A DNA stretch of 64,000 nt, taken from positions 2,324,858 to 2,388,857 of the forward strand of contig JAZAYU010000052.1 in NCBI GenBank assembly GCA_038501625.1, written 5' to 3'. This document shows, piece after piece, positions 35,573-47,337 of this stretch. A program made the translations under genes and the position numbers. The notes under the pieces are model-generated. The model made no database searches and was not told where the DNA came from. It saw nothing but the letters and a program-made list of their open reading frames with translations. The number at the start of each line of letters is the position of its first letter. Within the stretch, counting starts at the first letter, position 1. Source of the stretch: Corbicula japonica. Taxonomy: Eukaryota; Mollusca; Bivalvia; Venerida; Cyrenidae.

Positions 35573-36810
35573 ATGTCAACGATTCTAGCACAACAAGGAT
35601 TTTGCAATTCAAGAAAAAACATGACGTCAATTGGCGACGTTGAAGTCAGGGCGATAATAAAGTTTTGTGTCGGGATTGAAAAGACGCCCACGGAGACCTA
35701 TAAAATGATCCAGGCATCAAGTACAAATAAGAAATGTTGCAGATCTCTTGTATTTAGATGGCACGACATGTTCCGCAACGGAAGGGAGTCGATAGAGGAC
35801 GACAAGCGATGCGGCCGACCATCCGTGGTAAAAAGTGGCGTTAAAGACAAGGTTCGGCAGCTGTTAAACGAATATCGACGACGCACAGTTCGGGAAATGT
35901 CTTCAGAACTCGGAGTTTCAGTGTCCACCGTCCATGACTGCCTTAAAGAAGACAACATGTCAAAAGTTAGTGAGAGGTGGGTTCCGAGACTACTCAAGAA
36001 TGATGAGCGCGAATGCAGAATACGCTGTTCCCACCAGTTCGTCCAACGCGTTGAAAGAGAGGGGGTTGCATTCCTAGACAGAATTATAACGACAGACGAA
36101 ACATGGCTTTTTCACTTTGACCCGGAATCGAAGCAGGAATCGTCCATCTGGAAAACTCCCGGAAGTCCTCCACCAAAGAAAGCACGTGTGCAGAAAAGTG
36201 GCGGGAAACACGTTTGTGTTTTTCATGGACAGGCGGGGAATGCTACTGCAGCACCGAATCCCGGAAGGACAGACAGTTACCGCGGATTATTACTCAAAGG
36301 TAATATATAAAATATATTATTTTTTTAAAAATATAATATTTTTATAAATATTTATATATGACAAAACATTTTTTCGCCATGATGATTTATACTTTATACG
36401 CTATTCATAGAAATCGTAAAATTGTCTAATTTCAGGTTCTACGGCGCGATCTCGTCCAGGCTATAAGGAAGAAGCGCCCCGGGATGGACCTCGACCGAGT
36501 AATACTACATCAGGACAACGCCCCCGGTGACCGTGCTCAGTCTACTCAGTTAGAAATCAGCCTCCTGGGATTCGAGACGCTGGAACATCCGCCCTACAGC
36601 CCGGACCTCGCGCCCATGGATTTCCGCGATTTTCCGGAAATCAAAGCCCAGCTGCGCGGTAAACGTTTTGATTCAGGAATGGATCTTCAAATCGAAACAC
36701 AGAGAATAGTTTCGACATTCAACACTGCCTGGTATGAAGACACATACGACAAATGGGTCAATCGACAAAGAAAGTGCATCGCGGTTAACGGCGATTACGT
36801 TGAAAAATGA
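35573..36810 (+). pseudogene. mariner transposase, D,D34D, one frameshift, apparent intron
   Basis: The N-terminal half has two helix-turn-helix regions (TPTETYKMIQ to CGRPSVV; RTVREMSSELGVSVSTVHDC) and the linker WVPRLLKNDER. Catalytic residues: D175 in TTDETWLFHFDPES, then HQDNAP, then SPDLAPMDF with exactly 34 residues between the last two Asp. A one-base frame change occurs near 36210-36225; the frame carrying VFFMDRRGMLLQH follows. Coding sequence is then interrupted at 36300-36435 by 136 bp of GTAATA...TTTCAG; removing it restores SKVLRRDLVQAIRKK in frame. Without these changes the protein would be about 350-366 residues, near the family norm of about 345. The ATG at 35621 is an alternative start. 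Confidence 0.9.
36300..36435 (+). other. Apparent spliceosomal intron in mariner transposase
   Basis: Starts GTAATATATAAAATATATTA and ends TTGTCTAATTTCAG, strongly AT-rich, 136 bp. Precise removal joins ...TAC TCA AAG to GTT CTA CGG in the same frame. No direct repeat flanks it, which argues against a simple insertion. Confidence 0.65.
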
Positions 36811-37060
36811 GCCAATATGACGTTTTATGAATGATAACGTTAACATTTTAGCACCGATATGACGTTGGCGTGCTCCGGGTATGCTTTGGTGTATGTTTTG
36901 TTTTATTTGTAATTTACTTACTGTTTTATGTACATTTTTGTAATTTTTACAGCTGGCTGTAAAAGAATTAAATTTTGTAACTGTGTTTTTCTTATCTTTA
37001 AATTCATATTATTTATTCAAATACAGCAAAAGTCCTTAAACTTCCCGAACACCCCTCGTA

Positions 37061-37882
37061 TAAACAAGAAATAGGCATCCCAATAGGTACTTAATGTGCA
37101 CCCCTTGTTGCTGATCTGTTTTTATACTGTTATGAAAGAGACTTTATATTATCTCTTTCTACTGAACATCAAGATGTTATAATCACAGCTTTTAAAAACA
37201 CCTCGAGGTACCTTGATGATTTATTAAATATAGACAATAACAATTTTCCATTACTGGTTAATAAGATTTATCCTAAAGAACTACAACTTAATAAAGCGAA
37301 CACTTCAGAAAAGCAAGCAAACTTTCTCGATCTAAATCTGTCCATTGAAAATGGTTATGTCACTACTAACATTTATGATAAAAGAGATGATTTTAATTTT
37401 AATATAGTAAATTTTCCGCTTTTAGACGGTGATGTTCCCCGTGCAACATCTTATGGGGTTTATATCTCACAGCTTGTTCGCTTTTCAAGAGCTTGCAACG
37501 ATGTTAATGAATTCAATGAACGTAATCTTTGCATTACAGAAAAACTTTTAAAACAAGGTTATCGGTATCACAAATTAAGGAAAAGCTTTTGCAAGTTTTA
37601 TCGCCGATACCCAGATCTAATTCATAAATACAGGTGCAGTTTAAAATCACTTTGCAACAAAGTATTTCACAGCCAGTTTTTTATGGAGATTTAATTTATA
37701 AACTTAAGAAGATAAAAGGCAGTGTTAATTTCTCCCGGTTATTCGTAAAAACCATCTGTAAATTTAAAAAAGAAATGTTACCAACATGATATTTTACAGC
37801 GCTCTGCAGGCCTGGTGATTAACCCTTCTACAATTGATCATTATGCCTACCTCTTTGGTTGCACGACGGTGGAAGGGGTTTA
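37061..37882 (+). pseudogene. PLE reverse transcriptase C-terminal part, decayed
   Basis: Carries the RT signature IGIPIGT-stop-CAPLVADLF (the TAA at 37092-37094 sits where other copies code a residue), the active-site box RYLDDLLNID (two Asp of YxDD type), YDKRDDFNFNIVNFP, SYGVYISQLVRFSRAC, and GYRYHKLRK followed by FCKFYRRYPDLIHKY. Open for about 180 codons, then a one-base loss near 37650 shifts frame. The normal end TTVEGV-stop is at 37882. In a live element this copies RNA to DNA at the target site. Confidence 0.85.
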
Positions 37883-38149
37883 AGAGTTTATGAAGGTTTA
37901 TGAGGAAATCTTTTCGTAAAAGAACCTAGAAGCTCGATTTGTTTCTTTTATCCCTGTCATCGTGTTCTTGCTGATTTTACTCCAGGAGCTCTGGTCTCGG
38001 TAAGATCATTGAGTACCCGCCCCTTCGGCTTTGCAATGCTCTTAGCTTCTTATGTTTTATATGTTTGTGTGCTTTTGCATGCAACATTGTTAAGCCGATA
38101 AGTGGGTTGGCGTTTTTTTACCAAGACAATTTGTACTTGTATTGTGATA

Positions 38150-38263
38150 TGAGAACCTGTTGGGGCAAGTGTGAGGTTGGTGCACCCTAGAACCTGGTTT
38201 AAACCCCAGTGGCAATTTGATTTGCCACTGACCGTTCCAAGGCGGTAACCCCTCGGGTTCTCA
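38150..38263 (+). ncRNA. Conserved folded module in PLE 3' region
   Basis: Closing stem TGAGAACC (38150-38157) with GGTTCTCA (38256-38263). Inside: GGTGCACC, GGTTTAAACC, and a 9-bp stem-loop CAGTGGCAA/TTGCCACTG (38207-38230). Five other copies keep this plan. Lies about 120 bp before the element end. Confidence 0.55.
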
Positions 38264-38402
38264 TTTTTGTTTATTGTTAGTGGTGTCTTTTTTGAAACTG
38301 ATCATTTTATTAACCATGCTCTCTCCCTTTCTCTTCTTCTTGACTGTGTGCGGAGGCTGTTTTTTCTGAATGTGGCGATTCCTGATATGCATATTTCACC
38401 TT

Positions 38403-39079
38403 TTTATTAAACGTCGACTTAAAGCAGTATTTTTTTAAATTTTAAAATCGAAAGATTTGTTTTGAGTTCAGTAAAATTATATAAACTGTTCAAATATTAA
38501 AAAAAAATAAACTAATGGTATAGGTGTCATCTTACAAATTGCCAATTTTGAAACATGTACAACACGAAAAAATAATATATAAAATGTTCTTTATAGATCA
38601 GGCAACATACTTAATACTCGGGAAAATAAATGACTTAAACGCGTGTCGTTAATGATATTTTGATTAAAATGCTGTTTCTTTACCGTTCCATTTATCAAAG
38701 TTTCAGTTTGCGTTAAGGCATTCATTTGAAGAATCAAGATTTAGTACTGGTGGTGACATTTTTGTTGTAAATTGTTTATTTTAAAATCCTTTCGCTACAC
38801 AGTACAATACTCAATATAGATATACACTCAAACAAAGTTAACTTCAAAATTGGTCATAATATGTCTGAGCTTTTTGTCAGAAAGACATAGACTTACACAT
38901 TTATTATGTGATTATTTGTCAACACATTAATTTAAGATTTAAACGTTAAATACTTGACTTGGGAACAGTTTGGCGTAAATTATATTTTATGATAAAATGC
39001 GTTTCATGCAATTGAAGTACGTACATACAACCGATAACTACCTGAATTGCTCGTATGTTTCACGAGGAAACCTCGTAAG
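38403..39079. other. No gene or repeat recognised
   Basis: AT-rich flank of the PLE. No frame or motif assigned. Confidence 0.45.
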
Positions 39080-40045
39080 AAGGAAAAACGAAAACATTAA
39101 AAGTACGTAACCAGTAAATAGTGGTCTCCCCGCACAGCCAAGAATGCACCACTACATGTAATAACATAGCCAATAAACTTCCTTCAATTACGGTTTGCCT
39201 AGCAGTAGAATTCAAAAAGCACCCCACAAAAAAAACAGTTTTCTTGCACAGCCTATCAAGAAATTGTTTACGCATTTCCATTAAAGAATAGTCTCCCCTC
39301 AAATCAATTAACGAACAAACTTTTCCCATACACTATGTACTATCACCGCCACCTCATATTGCCGAAACTAAAGAGCCTCTCACACAGACAATAGAAAACA
39401 GCCTCCCGAAACATCCTGAAGAAAGAAGTGTCTTCCCAAAGAGCAAATAAAAACCTTCACACACGAACGACCAGAACAACCTTACCAGACAGCTTAGAAA
39501 GAAAGCTTTCTCTCGCATAAAACAAAGTCTGTGTAAAAAACAAGTGCAAAACACACTCTCCAAACAGTTGTCCCATACATCCCAGAAAGTACAGCCAATA
39601 AGAAAGCCTACAAACACCGCCAATGAAGAACAACATTCTAATACAACAAATAAAGAATAATCAGCTACATAGCCTTTGATGGACAGCGTTCCAACATAGA
39701 CAAACAGAACATCCTTTCAAACAGTGTACCACACGGCCAACGAAGATAAGCCTCACATCAACGCCAGTGAAGCAACTTTTCAAGATAGCAAAGAACGAAC
39801 AACCTCTGCACAAAGTCACTAAAGAAGAGCCTTCTCATACAGCCAACAAAGAACAACAGTTTCCAACATGCGATAAAACAGCTTTCCAATACAGCCAAGA
39901 AAGAACAGCCTCCACAGCAAATAAATAACAACCTTACAGCACATTAACATCTTCCTGACCATACAGTTAATAAACAGATCAGCCTCCCCAAACCGCCAAA
40001 AATATGACAGTTTTAAGCGAGAGCACATGTTAATCATTTGACAAA
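39080..40045 (-). repeat. Degenerate minisatellite of about 35-40 bp units
   Basis: Loose tandem array of CACAGCCAAxxAAGAACAxCCTCC-like units with much drift, so the minus strand stays open over three frames of 72-89 codons rich in Cys, Leu and Phe. A related array on the other strand is at 43386-43640. Unit words (ACAGCCTCCCC, CAGCCAAAAA) also occur at PLE 3' ends. Confidence 0.6.
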
Positions 40046-42740
40046 TCTATATATACATGTACACTGTATCAGTACGGAAAAGACAATATGCGAGGTTGTT
40101 GTATTTTGCTTCACCTTGATCACCACAATATCGCACACTTATTTTACAGTGTATCTAGTGATTCAGTTTTTATACAAGGAACTAATTAGAGTCCGTCTCG
40201 TGCTTGCAACGTGACCATAAATTTAGGATTTGTAATACTGAAGTTAACATTAAAGATTCGTTTATGTTTGTCTCAATTGCAAACCAAAAAAACGAATCTT
40301 TAGAGTATTTTTACGAGACCATTCTTTTTATTGCTGTCATAAAATGATTATTTCCTCCTTTTGTGAAAGAACCGTCTATTCTTTGATTTTGTTCAGATAA
40401 TGATATTTATTATTTTATACTGTCTAATAATAGGAGCCCGTCTGCGAAGTAATTATACTTTAAAAAAAAAACTTTAAAAAAGATTAATCACGTTGTTGAA
40501 GATTGTCAGCTCATTGATACATTGTAATATGACAAAGCAAAATATATTGCGATGAACAGCAGGTGCAGTATAGTAACAATGTCTCTATGCTTGATTTGTG
40601 ATGGATAACGTGAAAGTTTAAAAAATCAGGTGTGTTGTAAAGTGACATTTATCTTATTGCAGTATATGAAGTGTGTTTTATTACAACAAAAATTACTTTG
40701 TCATGTAAATCGAAGTTCATTAACGCATGGAAACCATTTGAACATTTCCTGTTAAATACATTTAGTTTTGTCAAATATTCATATTTCGAACTAAAAATAC
40801 ATTTTCATTATATTTTATAAACCCTCTGCATGTTTGTCGCATGTTTAAATCAATAAGTGTTTTATGGAGATTCGATTAACTAGAGACAAGAAAGGCAATA
40901 TGCAATATGCACTTGTAATACTTGTCTACAAGTAAGATAATAGACTAATTCTAATGAAGAGATCAGGATTTGATTTATTTTCAGTAAAATGTTTTTAGTC
41001 AAGTCCAGGACTAAGAGCCCAAAATCATAAAACTAAATCAGGAGACCCAATCTAAAATCTCAAGTATCTGATTGGCTGGAATGGCGACAAGCCTTTTCTT
41101 TTGACCAATAAAAAAGAGCTTATACATTCCAGAAACTATTGGATCATGTCGAAAAGCTAATCCCTTGTATACAAAATTACTGTTCCGTAATCGTTATCTT
41201 TTTAAACAATGCTAGGTATACATTGCATGTTTTGGTTTTGATGACCTAGGATCAGTCTCATTGACAATCAAAACTCATGCAGATTATGAAAATAAATACT
41301 TTTAAACATAATTTTAATACAACAATACTAATTTTTAAGGTAACACATTTAAAGTTAATTGTACAAACTGACTAGTATTACATTAAAAATGTAAGGTTAG
41401 CAGCTGAATACTGTGATAATAAGAAGCATTTAATAAGTATTTTGTAGTTTTTAAAGGACAAATATAAATTCAACTTAAGGAATTTTGACACATTTGTTTG
41501 GGATTTTTACGACTAAAAACTGTCTGTCTTTAATATAGAAATGGGAATTTCTATTTGATGATCAGGAAAACAAAGTGTGCACCATGTTTTGTTTAATTTG
41601 TTAAGATACATAACGTTCCATTTCCTGCGTCTATGTTGTCTTAGCTGGCTTTTGATCTAGATTGTAAACCAATATAGTACATTTATTGAAACGCGTGATA
41701 AATCATAATGAAGACGGAAATCGAATTACTATATTGAATGCTGGCTGTATTTACTAGATCGTCATTTACATTGTGTATGTGAATTTCCTTTACATTACCG
41801 AAACAATTTTGTACACAGTTTCAAATCACATAGATCTAATCTGCTTTCATGAACAATGGAATATTTAAAATGGCTTTAAAGGAGATAATGATTTGTTCAA
41901 AGTTTTCAGTGTTTTTAATATTCCTTGTCTCCTTGTTGTGGTTTCTTCCCATGTACAATCGTTTAAAGTGATCGTGTTAATTGTAGCTCTTATCATGCAG
42001 CAATAGTCTATTTAACTAAACATGTTCTACCTGTATCTTCGTGTAGTAGATATTACATTCGATTTACATGTTAATGGTTCAGTTCTCTAAGAGATAGAGT
42101 TATTCTGTTGTTATAAAACACTTCGGTAGGAATGTGTATAATTATGACCTCTACTAAACTAATGAATTCCAAGTCCATTTTTCTGATGTGGTATACAAGA
42201 CTTGGCATGAACTTTTAACGTGATCTTAAAATTAAGTTTTGTTTGCATATTTAATTTTTTTAATCTTGTATGATTTTATTTGACCTTCTACATATCTAAG
42301 TGAATAGATCTGTAGTTGTTCACGAGGCTAACGATTTTCAATATTAATACTGCAAGAAGATAAATGTCGCTTTAAAATACGCCTAGTTATCTTAATTGTC
42401 ATTAAATCCATTGCAAATCAAGCTCAATGACACAGTTGCTGTTTCTGCAGTTCAACGCAATATATATTTTTATCTAACCAGTGAGCTAACAATCTTCATC
42501 AACGCCATGCTAATAGTTCTTATCTTTTTTTTCATTCGCAGACACGTTTCTTTTATAAGAGCGGATGAAATAAAAAAAATATATTTTCCAAACAATATCA
42601 TAAAAGATTGTTCATTTACAATAAAAGGAATTAACCATTGAATTACAGCAATAAAATAAAATGTATTGTAAAAGAATCTCTAAACAATTGTGCAGTGATT
42701 GCTACGTATATCAGGGCTATCCGATCAACGTTTTTTGGCG
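40046..42740. other. Long AT-rich stretch, no gene seen
   Basis: The only structure noted is an inverted repeat TAAAGATTCGTTT/AAACGAATCTTTA at about 40252-40304. Frames are short and without signature. Confidence 0.5.
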
Positions 42741-42747
42741 TTGTCCC

Positions 42748-42840
42748 GGTTAGCTCAGTTGGTTACGTCGCAGGAATTGCATGGCTAGGCGCTGTCGCCG
42801 TGACGGTGCGGGTTCGCTTCCAGCTAGAGACACTATCATT
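42748..42840 (+). ncRNA. tRNA-like sequence or SINE head
   Basis: Has a good A-box TAGCTCAGTTGG and a B-box-like GGTTCGCTTCC, but 48 nt lie between them, more than in a normal tRNA. The ends do not form a proper acceptor stem. Best read as a decayed tRNA-derived SINE head or pseudo-tRNA. Confidence 0.5.
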
Positions 42841-43096
42841 AAGAATGCAACTGGGACGAACAAAAACGACGCTTTAAGGGTTAAGGTTAAATTTATTATT
42901 ACAAATCCTCAATGATGGTCACGTTTGCAATAAAAAGAGAAGCAATCTATCTACTTATTTGAATAAAATCTTGTTCACATGATACATTATAAAGCTAAAC
43001 AAGTTAAGTCGGGCCAGTGGTGCCATAATTTAATGAGAAAATGTATGTACGGGACAACTTCTGAGAGATTGTGTTTGGCAATTGCTGTTTGCAAAA

Positions 43097-43385
43097 AGAA
43101 GTAAAATATGCATATCAGGAATCGCCACACTCACAAAACACTGCCTTCCAACGCAGCGAAAAAGAAGAGCGGAAAAGTGAGAGAGCATATTTGATATAAG
43201 TATGTTAATTCAAAAAGGACGCCACAAACAATTAATGAAAAAGAGAACCTTTTGGGATACCGCCTTGGAACGGTCAGTGGCAAAACAAATTGCCACTGGG
43301 GGTTTAAACCAGGTTCTAGGGTGCACCAACCTCACACTTGCCCCAACAGGTTTCTCATATCAACAAAGAAGTACAAGACTTAGTT
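43097..43385 (-). mobile_element. Penelope-like element 3' fragment
   Basis: Terminus AATATGCATATCAGGAATCGC, then the folded module at 43242-43357. Sequence leaves the element at about 43385 and passes into a degenerate minisatellite. Confidence 0.75.
43242..43357 (-). ncRNA. Conserved folded module in PLE 3' region
   Basis: Same plan as 38150-38263, including the CAGTGGCAA/TTGCCACTG stem. One extra T in the GGTTTCTCA strand of the closing stem. Confidence 0.5.
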
Positions 43386-43640
43386 GAGAATTTTTTATGC
43401 GAGAGGAACTTTTCTGTATGGCTGTCTGGTAAGGTTGTTTTTATTTTGGCCTATGTGCGAAGGTTCTAATTTATTGGCTCTTTTGAAAGACTGTTCTTTC
43501 TAAGTGGCTGTTCCTGAATGGCTGTGTGAAAGGTTCTTATATTCCCTTTCTGGGCTATTTACACCCGGTATGGGGTAACCGTTCTTAATGCGTGTGAAAA
43601 GATTATTCGTTATTGGATTGGGGTGAGGCTTATTAAAACA
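43386..43640 (+). repeat. Degenerate minisatellite, related to 39080-40045
   Basis: TGGCTGTCTGGTAAGGTTG, TTGGCTCTTTTGAAAGACTG, GTGGCTGTTCCTGAATGGCT-type units of 30-40 bp, opposite in orientation to the 39-40 kb array. Confidence 0.5.
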
Positions 43641-44884
43641 ATAAACTAACGCATGCCAACCGATCAAAGAGCGAGTAACTTCAAATAAAATAACAGATTG
43701 AGCTCAGCACGTCTGTGTAACAGGGGCCTAACTGGAGTGTTAAATACACGCGTCAGTAATTATGATTACTGACCAATCCGGTTTCAAAAAATCTAGTATA
43801 TACAACCCAAAAATAAATATTTATATTATTGAAATCATTCTCAACTATGTAATACTTATATAATGAAAAATGGAACATTCGTATTTCATTCATACAAAAG
43901 CTAAATAGACAAAAAAATCTGATTGTTTGATTTAATTTATGGAATATTAACAGCATGAATATACATTTTATAGAATTATTTTCCGTTTCACTTGTTTGTT
44001 TTTAATTTAACGTTCGTGTATAAATTATAGTTTGGATTTGTTATTTCCTTTTTTTGATTACACTACTTCTAAGACATCGCATTGACATATGAGCTAATTA
44101 ATATACACTCCTCCAAAGTTCTAAAATGTCAACGAGTGTTTAATGTTTCAATATATGTTAGTTTCTTTTCTCACAAATGTCAAGAGTGTATTTCAAAAGT
44201 ACCGTTTTGTCTTGGAATCAGTTTGGAATAAAATATTATATGTAATTTAATATGTATTGAGTTTTTTTCTTAAAGCCGAAACGGAAACCGTTTACTTACA
44301 TGATCTTTAAAAAGGAAAAAGCATAGAAAAGTGGATACTTAAATTCATTATTGAAACAAAGTTGCTACTTGTTTACAACAATTTGTGCGATTCCTATTTA
44401 TTCCTGTTAAACAGAACACATATTAAGCAATTCAGAGAAGTCTTCAAGTTCCTCGGTCTTTAAGGGCATTGAACGTTATTTAGCAAAATAAAGCTATCGA
44501 TAATAGAAAAAAAACACATTGATTATTAAATGAACCACTTTTGAAAAAAATATACCAAGAGATTAAAAAATGAAGGAAACTATCTGAATGTTTTATTAGT
44601 TGCAAAGTAAAGAAACGAAAATGTCCCAGAACGACATGCGCATATGTCATTTATGTTCCCGATTATTCAGTTTGTTGCCTGATCGAAAGAAGATTGTTTA
44701 ACATCAATTGTTTTTCTTCAATCTACTGTAGGATGACACCACTACAGTCAGTTGTACATTTGTAAAATTATTTCAATTACAGTTTATTTAGATTGAACTT
44801 ATAGCGAAACTTTCGATGTTAGAATAAAAAAATATTGGATTAACGATGTTTTTTCATCTTAATTTATTTCATGGAAATTGAACC
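43641..44884. other. No gene or repeat recognised
   Basis: AT-rich. Nothing assigned. Confidence 0.45.
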
Positions 44885-44980
44885 TACCTATGAGCAGGCT
44901 CAATCAAACCGAGCCTGCAATTTTTTCATTTGTGTCGTGTTTGATGACTTTCAAAGTTCCTTTTTCATCTATTTGACAAC
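44885..44980 (+). repeat. SINE-like family X copy with perfect hairpin
   Basis: GCAGGCTCAATCAAACCGAG followed by CCTGC, then GTCGTGTTTGATGACTTTCA, AAGTTCC and TCATCTATTT. Only the 3' part of the family is present. Confidence 0.7.
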
Positions 44981-47326
44981 GGGAGACAATGGATGAGTTC
45001 ATAGAGATCTTCTCTGTCCTAAAATAATGATGAAATCCAATCTGTTTGAAGATTAAAGAAGAATCTGAAGCAGATTTTATTGACTTAAGTTTAAGACAAT
45101 GCCATCCGGAATAGGAACAGAACAAGATTGGTTTACTGATACAACATGGAAGAGTGCAATGTATCCTGCCGTAGTATTATTTTTGAAGGCCATTGAAGTT
45201 TTCTAGTACGTGTGCACTTGAGATTCTAGTAAGGGATGTATTGTATACTTGAACAAAGACATGTTCAAAATATAATATGTCCAGACAAAGCTTTTTCGAA
45301 TCCTTCTGGCGTAGAGTAGTTCTGAATTATAACGGCGCATTCGACACACAAACCTGTAAGAGGTCATGAAGGCAATTTCTGAATAAATTGTTCTAAATTT
45401 TTGTCAGTGCACATCAATAGTGTCCTGAAAATATTTCAATAAAATCTATAAATGCGGAAAAGACACTTAAATTCAACAATCGCAAGCAAGGAAAGCCTTC
45501 AAAGCTGATTTCTTGGAATAGTTACAACTTGTACACATGTAAGCGATTTGTTTTCGACATTTATGCGAGAAAATGGTAAACTTCTTAATCATAAGGTCCT
45601 CTTCATAAAATACAGAGTGAAAATGGTCAAGCAGAACGGTTTATTGTGACGTTTAAGAGTAGCAAAAGTGTAGTTGCAAGGATTTCCCTTTTTTAATGTC
45701 GCAAGATATTTCCGAAAAATCATTAATTTTATGATGATAATATTGTTCCCACATCATTGTCACAATATATACTCAACAGACAAAGAAACACAGGATGACA
45801 TGATTGCAATATCTTGCGAACGGGTTCATAAAAACAGATAAACATCTTTCAAGGCATTTTTGTGTTACAATGCACTTGGTAGCCTGGGAAGCTGTATTAT
45901 CGACGTACTTGTTAAAATTTTCAATGATTCTTATGCAGTTTAATATTAGTTTATTACTTCTGTATTTAAGTGAAAATAACTAAATTATGAACGTAACATT
46001 AACCAAGAAATTCCATAGTTTGGCATGTCTAGGCCAATGCTTTCAAATTTACGTCGGTACTAGAGAAGCGTCGATAATACAGAGCTTGAGTATACTTAAA
46101 GAATGTCGCATAATTGTATTTGGTAACGATGTCTCCCGGTGGAAAATGGAAAAAAAAAACAACTAGAATTGTCTTTATAATCTACCGTGAATTTCTTTAT
46201 CCATTGGGTATACATGTATTTTTCAGCAGAATAAGGACTGTCATAAGCAAGCAGATTCCGTTTGAAATACATAAAAGGCAAAATAAATCGCAAAGCACAC
46301 CCATAATTATAGATACCAAAAAGACAGAAATGTGCATTTTCAGTGAAATAAGATCTTCAACTAGAAAATTACTAAAGGAAATCTGCAGATGATTTAACAT
46401 TGTCGGTACACTGAGACAGTTCTAATGTGCACAAATTAGAACCGTACAAGTGAAACTCATATTAACGTTTAATTACCTTGGAATAACTATGTAACCACTA
46501 GATTCTATCTAATGGTTTTATTTGTTTTAATGATATGATGTTTCCTGGTCAAATGACAATTTAATTAATTATCAACAATTATACATGTAACAAATCATGA
46601 TGTTGAGCATTTTTAAAGCAGCTTATTCTTGTTTTGACAAAATGCGTAAGATTAATATTTCTTTTTCAACATCCCAAGGGGTATTATTTTTAACATGAAT
46701 AAGACAGCACTAATGTTACATGTACCACCCTCCTTACCTGTCTTTCTACATTATATCTTATCTTAAGTCCACCGTGTTATTCTAAGCAGTATTAATAAGT
46801 CTCTTTAACAGTCAGTCTTTAAAGAATTCTGGTACCTCTAACAAATGTTCGACCTGAATATTAAATACTGTTATAAATGAACAATCTAATTACATGTTAT
46901 CCACAGCGGGTCCGTTATCCATCAAACCAAGCCTTAAGTCATATGAAAGGACATTTATTTTATGCTTTTCAGTGAATTATAGAATTTTTCCTGTGAAATA
47001 AAAATGGTATTTCACTGTTTTTAAACAGTGGAATATCATTTTGTAATTTCACTGCTTTTTAGCCAGCGGTTTACCGTTGGCTATAGAAATGGAGATCCGA
47101 AATCACTGACCATTCAGCAGGTGCGCAGTCGAAGTACAGCTTCCGGTAGACGTCAGTAAAGAGTTCCAAAAGCAATCATAGAAAATCAGTTGTTAACGAT
47201 CATTTAAATTGATTGCTTTTAAAAAATAATAAACAAAACGCTTACTCATTGAAAGCAACAAAGGCGTACTGATATTATCGATATAATAATCAAATAAACT
47301 TCGTATGTGTAAGACAATCACAATGA
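44981..47326. other. Long stretch without recognised gene
   Basis: Short frames only (up to 92 codons at 46114, overlapping antisense frames, no signature). A short self-complementary area at 47000-47090 (TTTCACTGTTTTTAAACAGTGG) looks like MITE debris. Confidence 0.45.
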
Positions 47327-47337
47327 CGTCAAATGGC

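Larger units (their letters stand above)
35226..37058 (+). mobile_element. Full-length mariner transposon with TA target duplication
   Basis: 1833 bp, flanked by TA (35224-35225, 37059-37060). Terminal inverted repeats begin CGAGGGGTGTTCGGGAAGTT; the first 25 bp are perfect, extending to about 34 bp with one mismatch. A second inverted pair lies inside: GCATACCCGGAGCAC at 35400-35414 and its reverse complement at 36870-36884. The encoded transposase is at 35573-36810. Confidence 0.93.
35156..38402 (+). mobile_element. Penelope-like element, 5'-truncated, split by mariner
   Basis: Coding remnant starts in the RT domain at MDLIESVTFLLDN (35156), is cut by the mariner at the TA at 35224, and resumes at 37059 with YKQEIGIPIGT. 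It ends with 3' untranslated sequence containing the folded module (38150-38263) and the common terminus GGCGATTCCTGATATGCATA at about 38380. Other copies are at 15097, 43097, 53525 and 60018-63640. I assign it to Penelope-like elements from the RT motifs, tandem partial copies and truncation pattern; no GIY-YIG domain is visible. Confidence 0.7.

Noticed and set aside
38150..38263. Hammerhead ribozyme in the PLE 3' region
   Set aside because: Expected for some Penelope-like elements, but the conserved core CTGATGA with a matching GAAA was not found by eye; reported only as an unidentified fold.
39060..40037. Three Cys/Leu-rich minus-strand frames that looked like membrane proteins
   Set aside because: They follow a degenerate tandem repeat without stops; no start context, no signature, and periodic composition.
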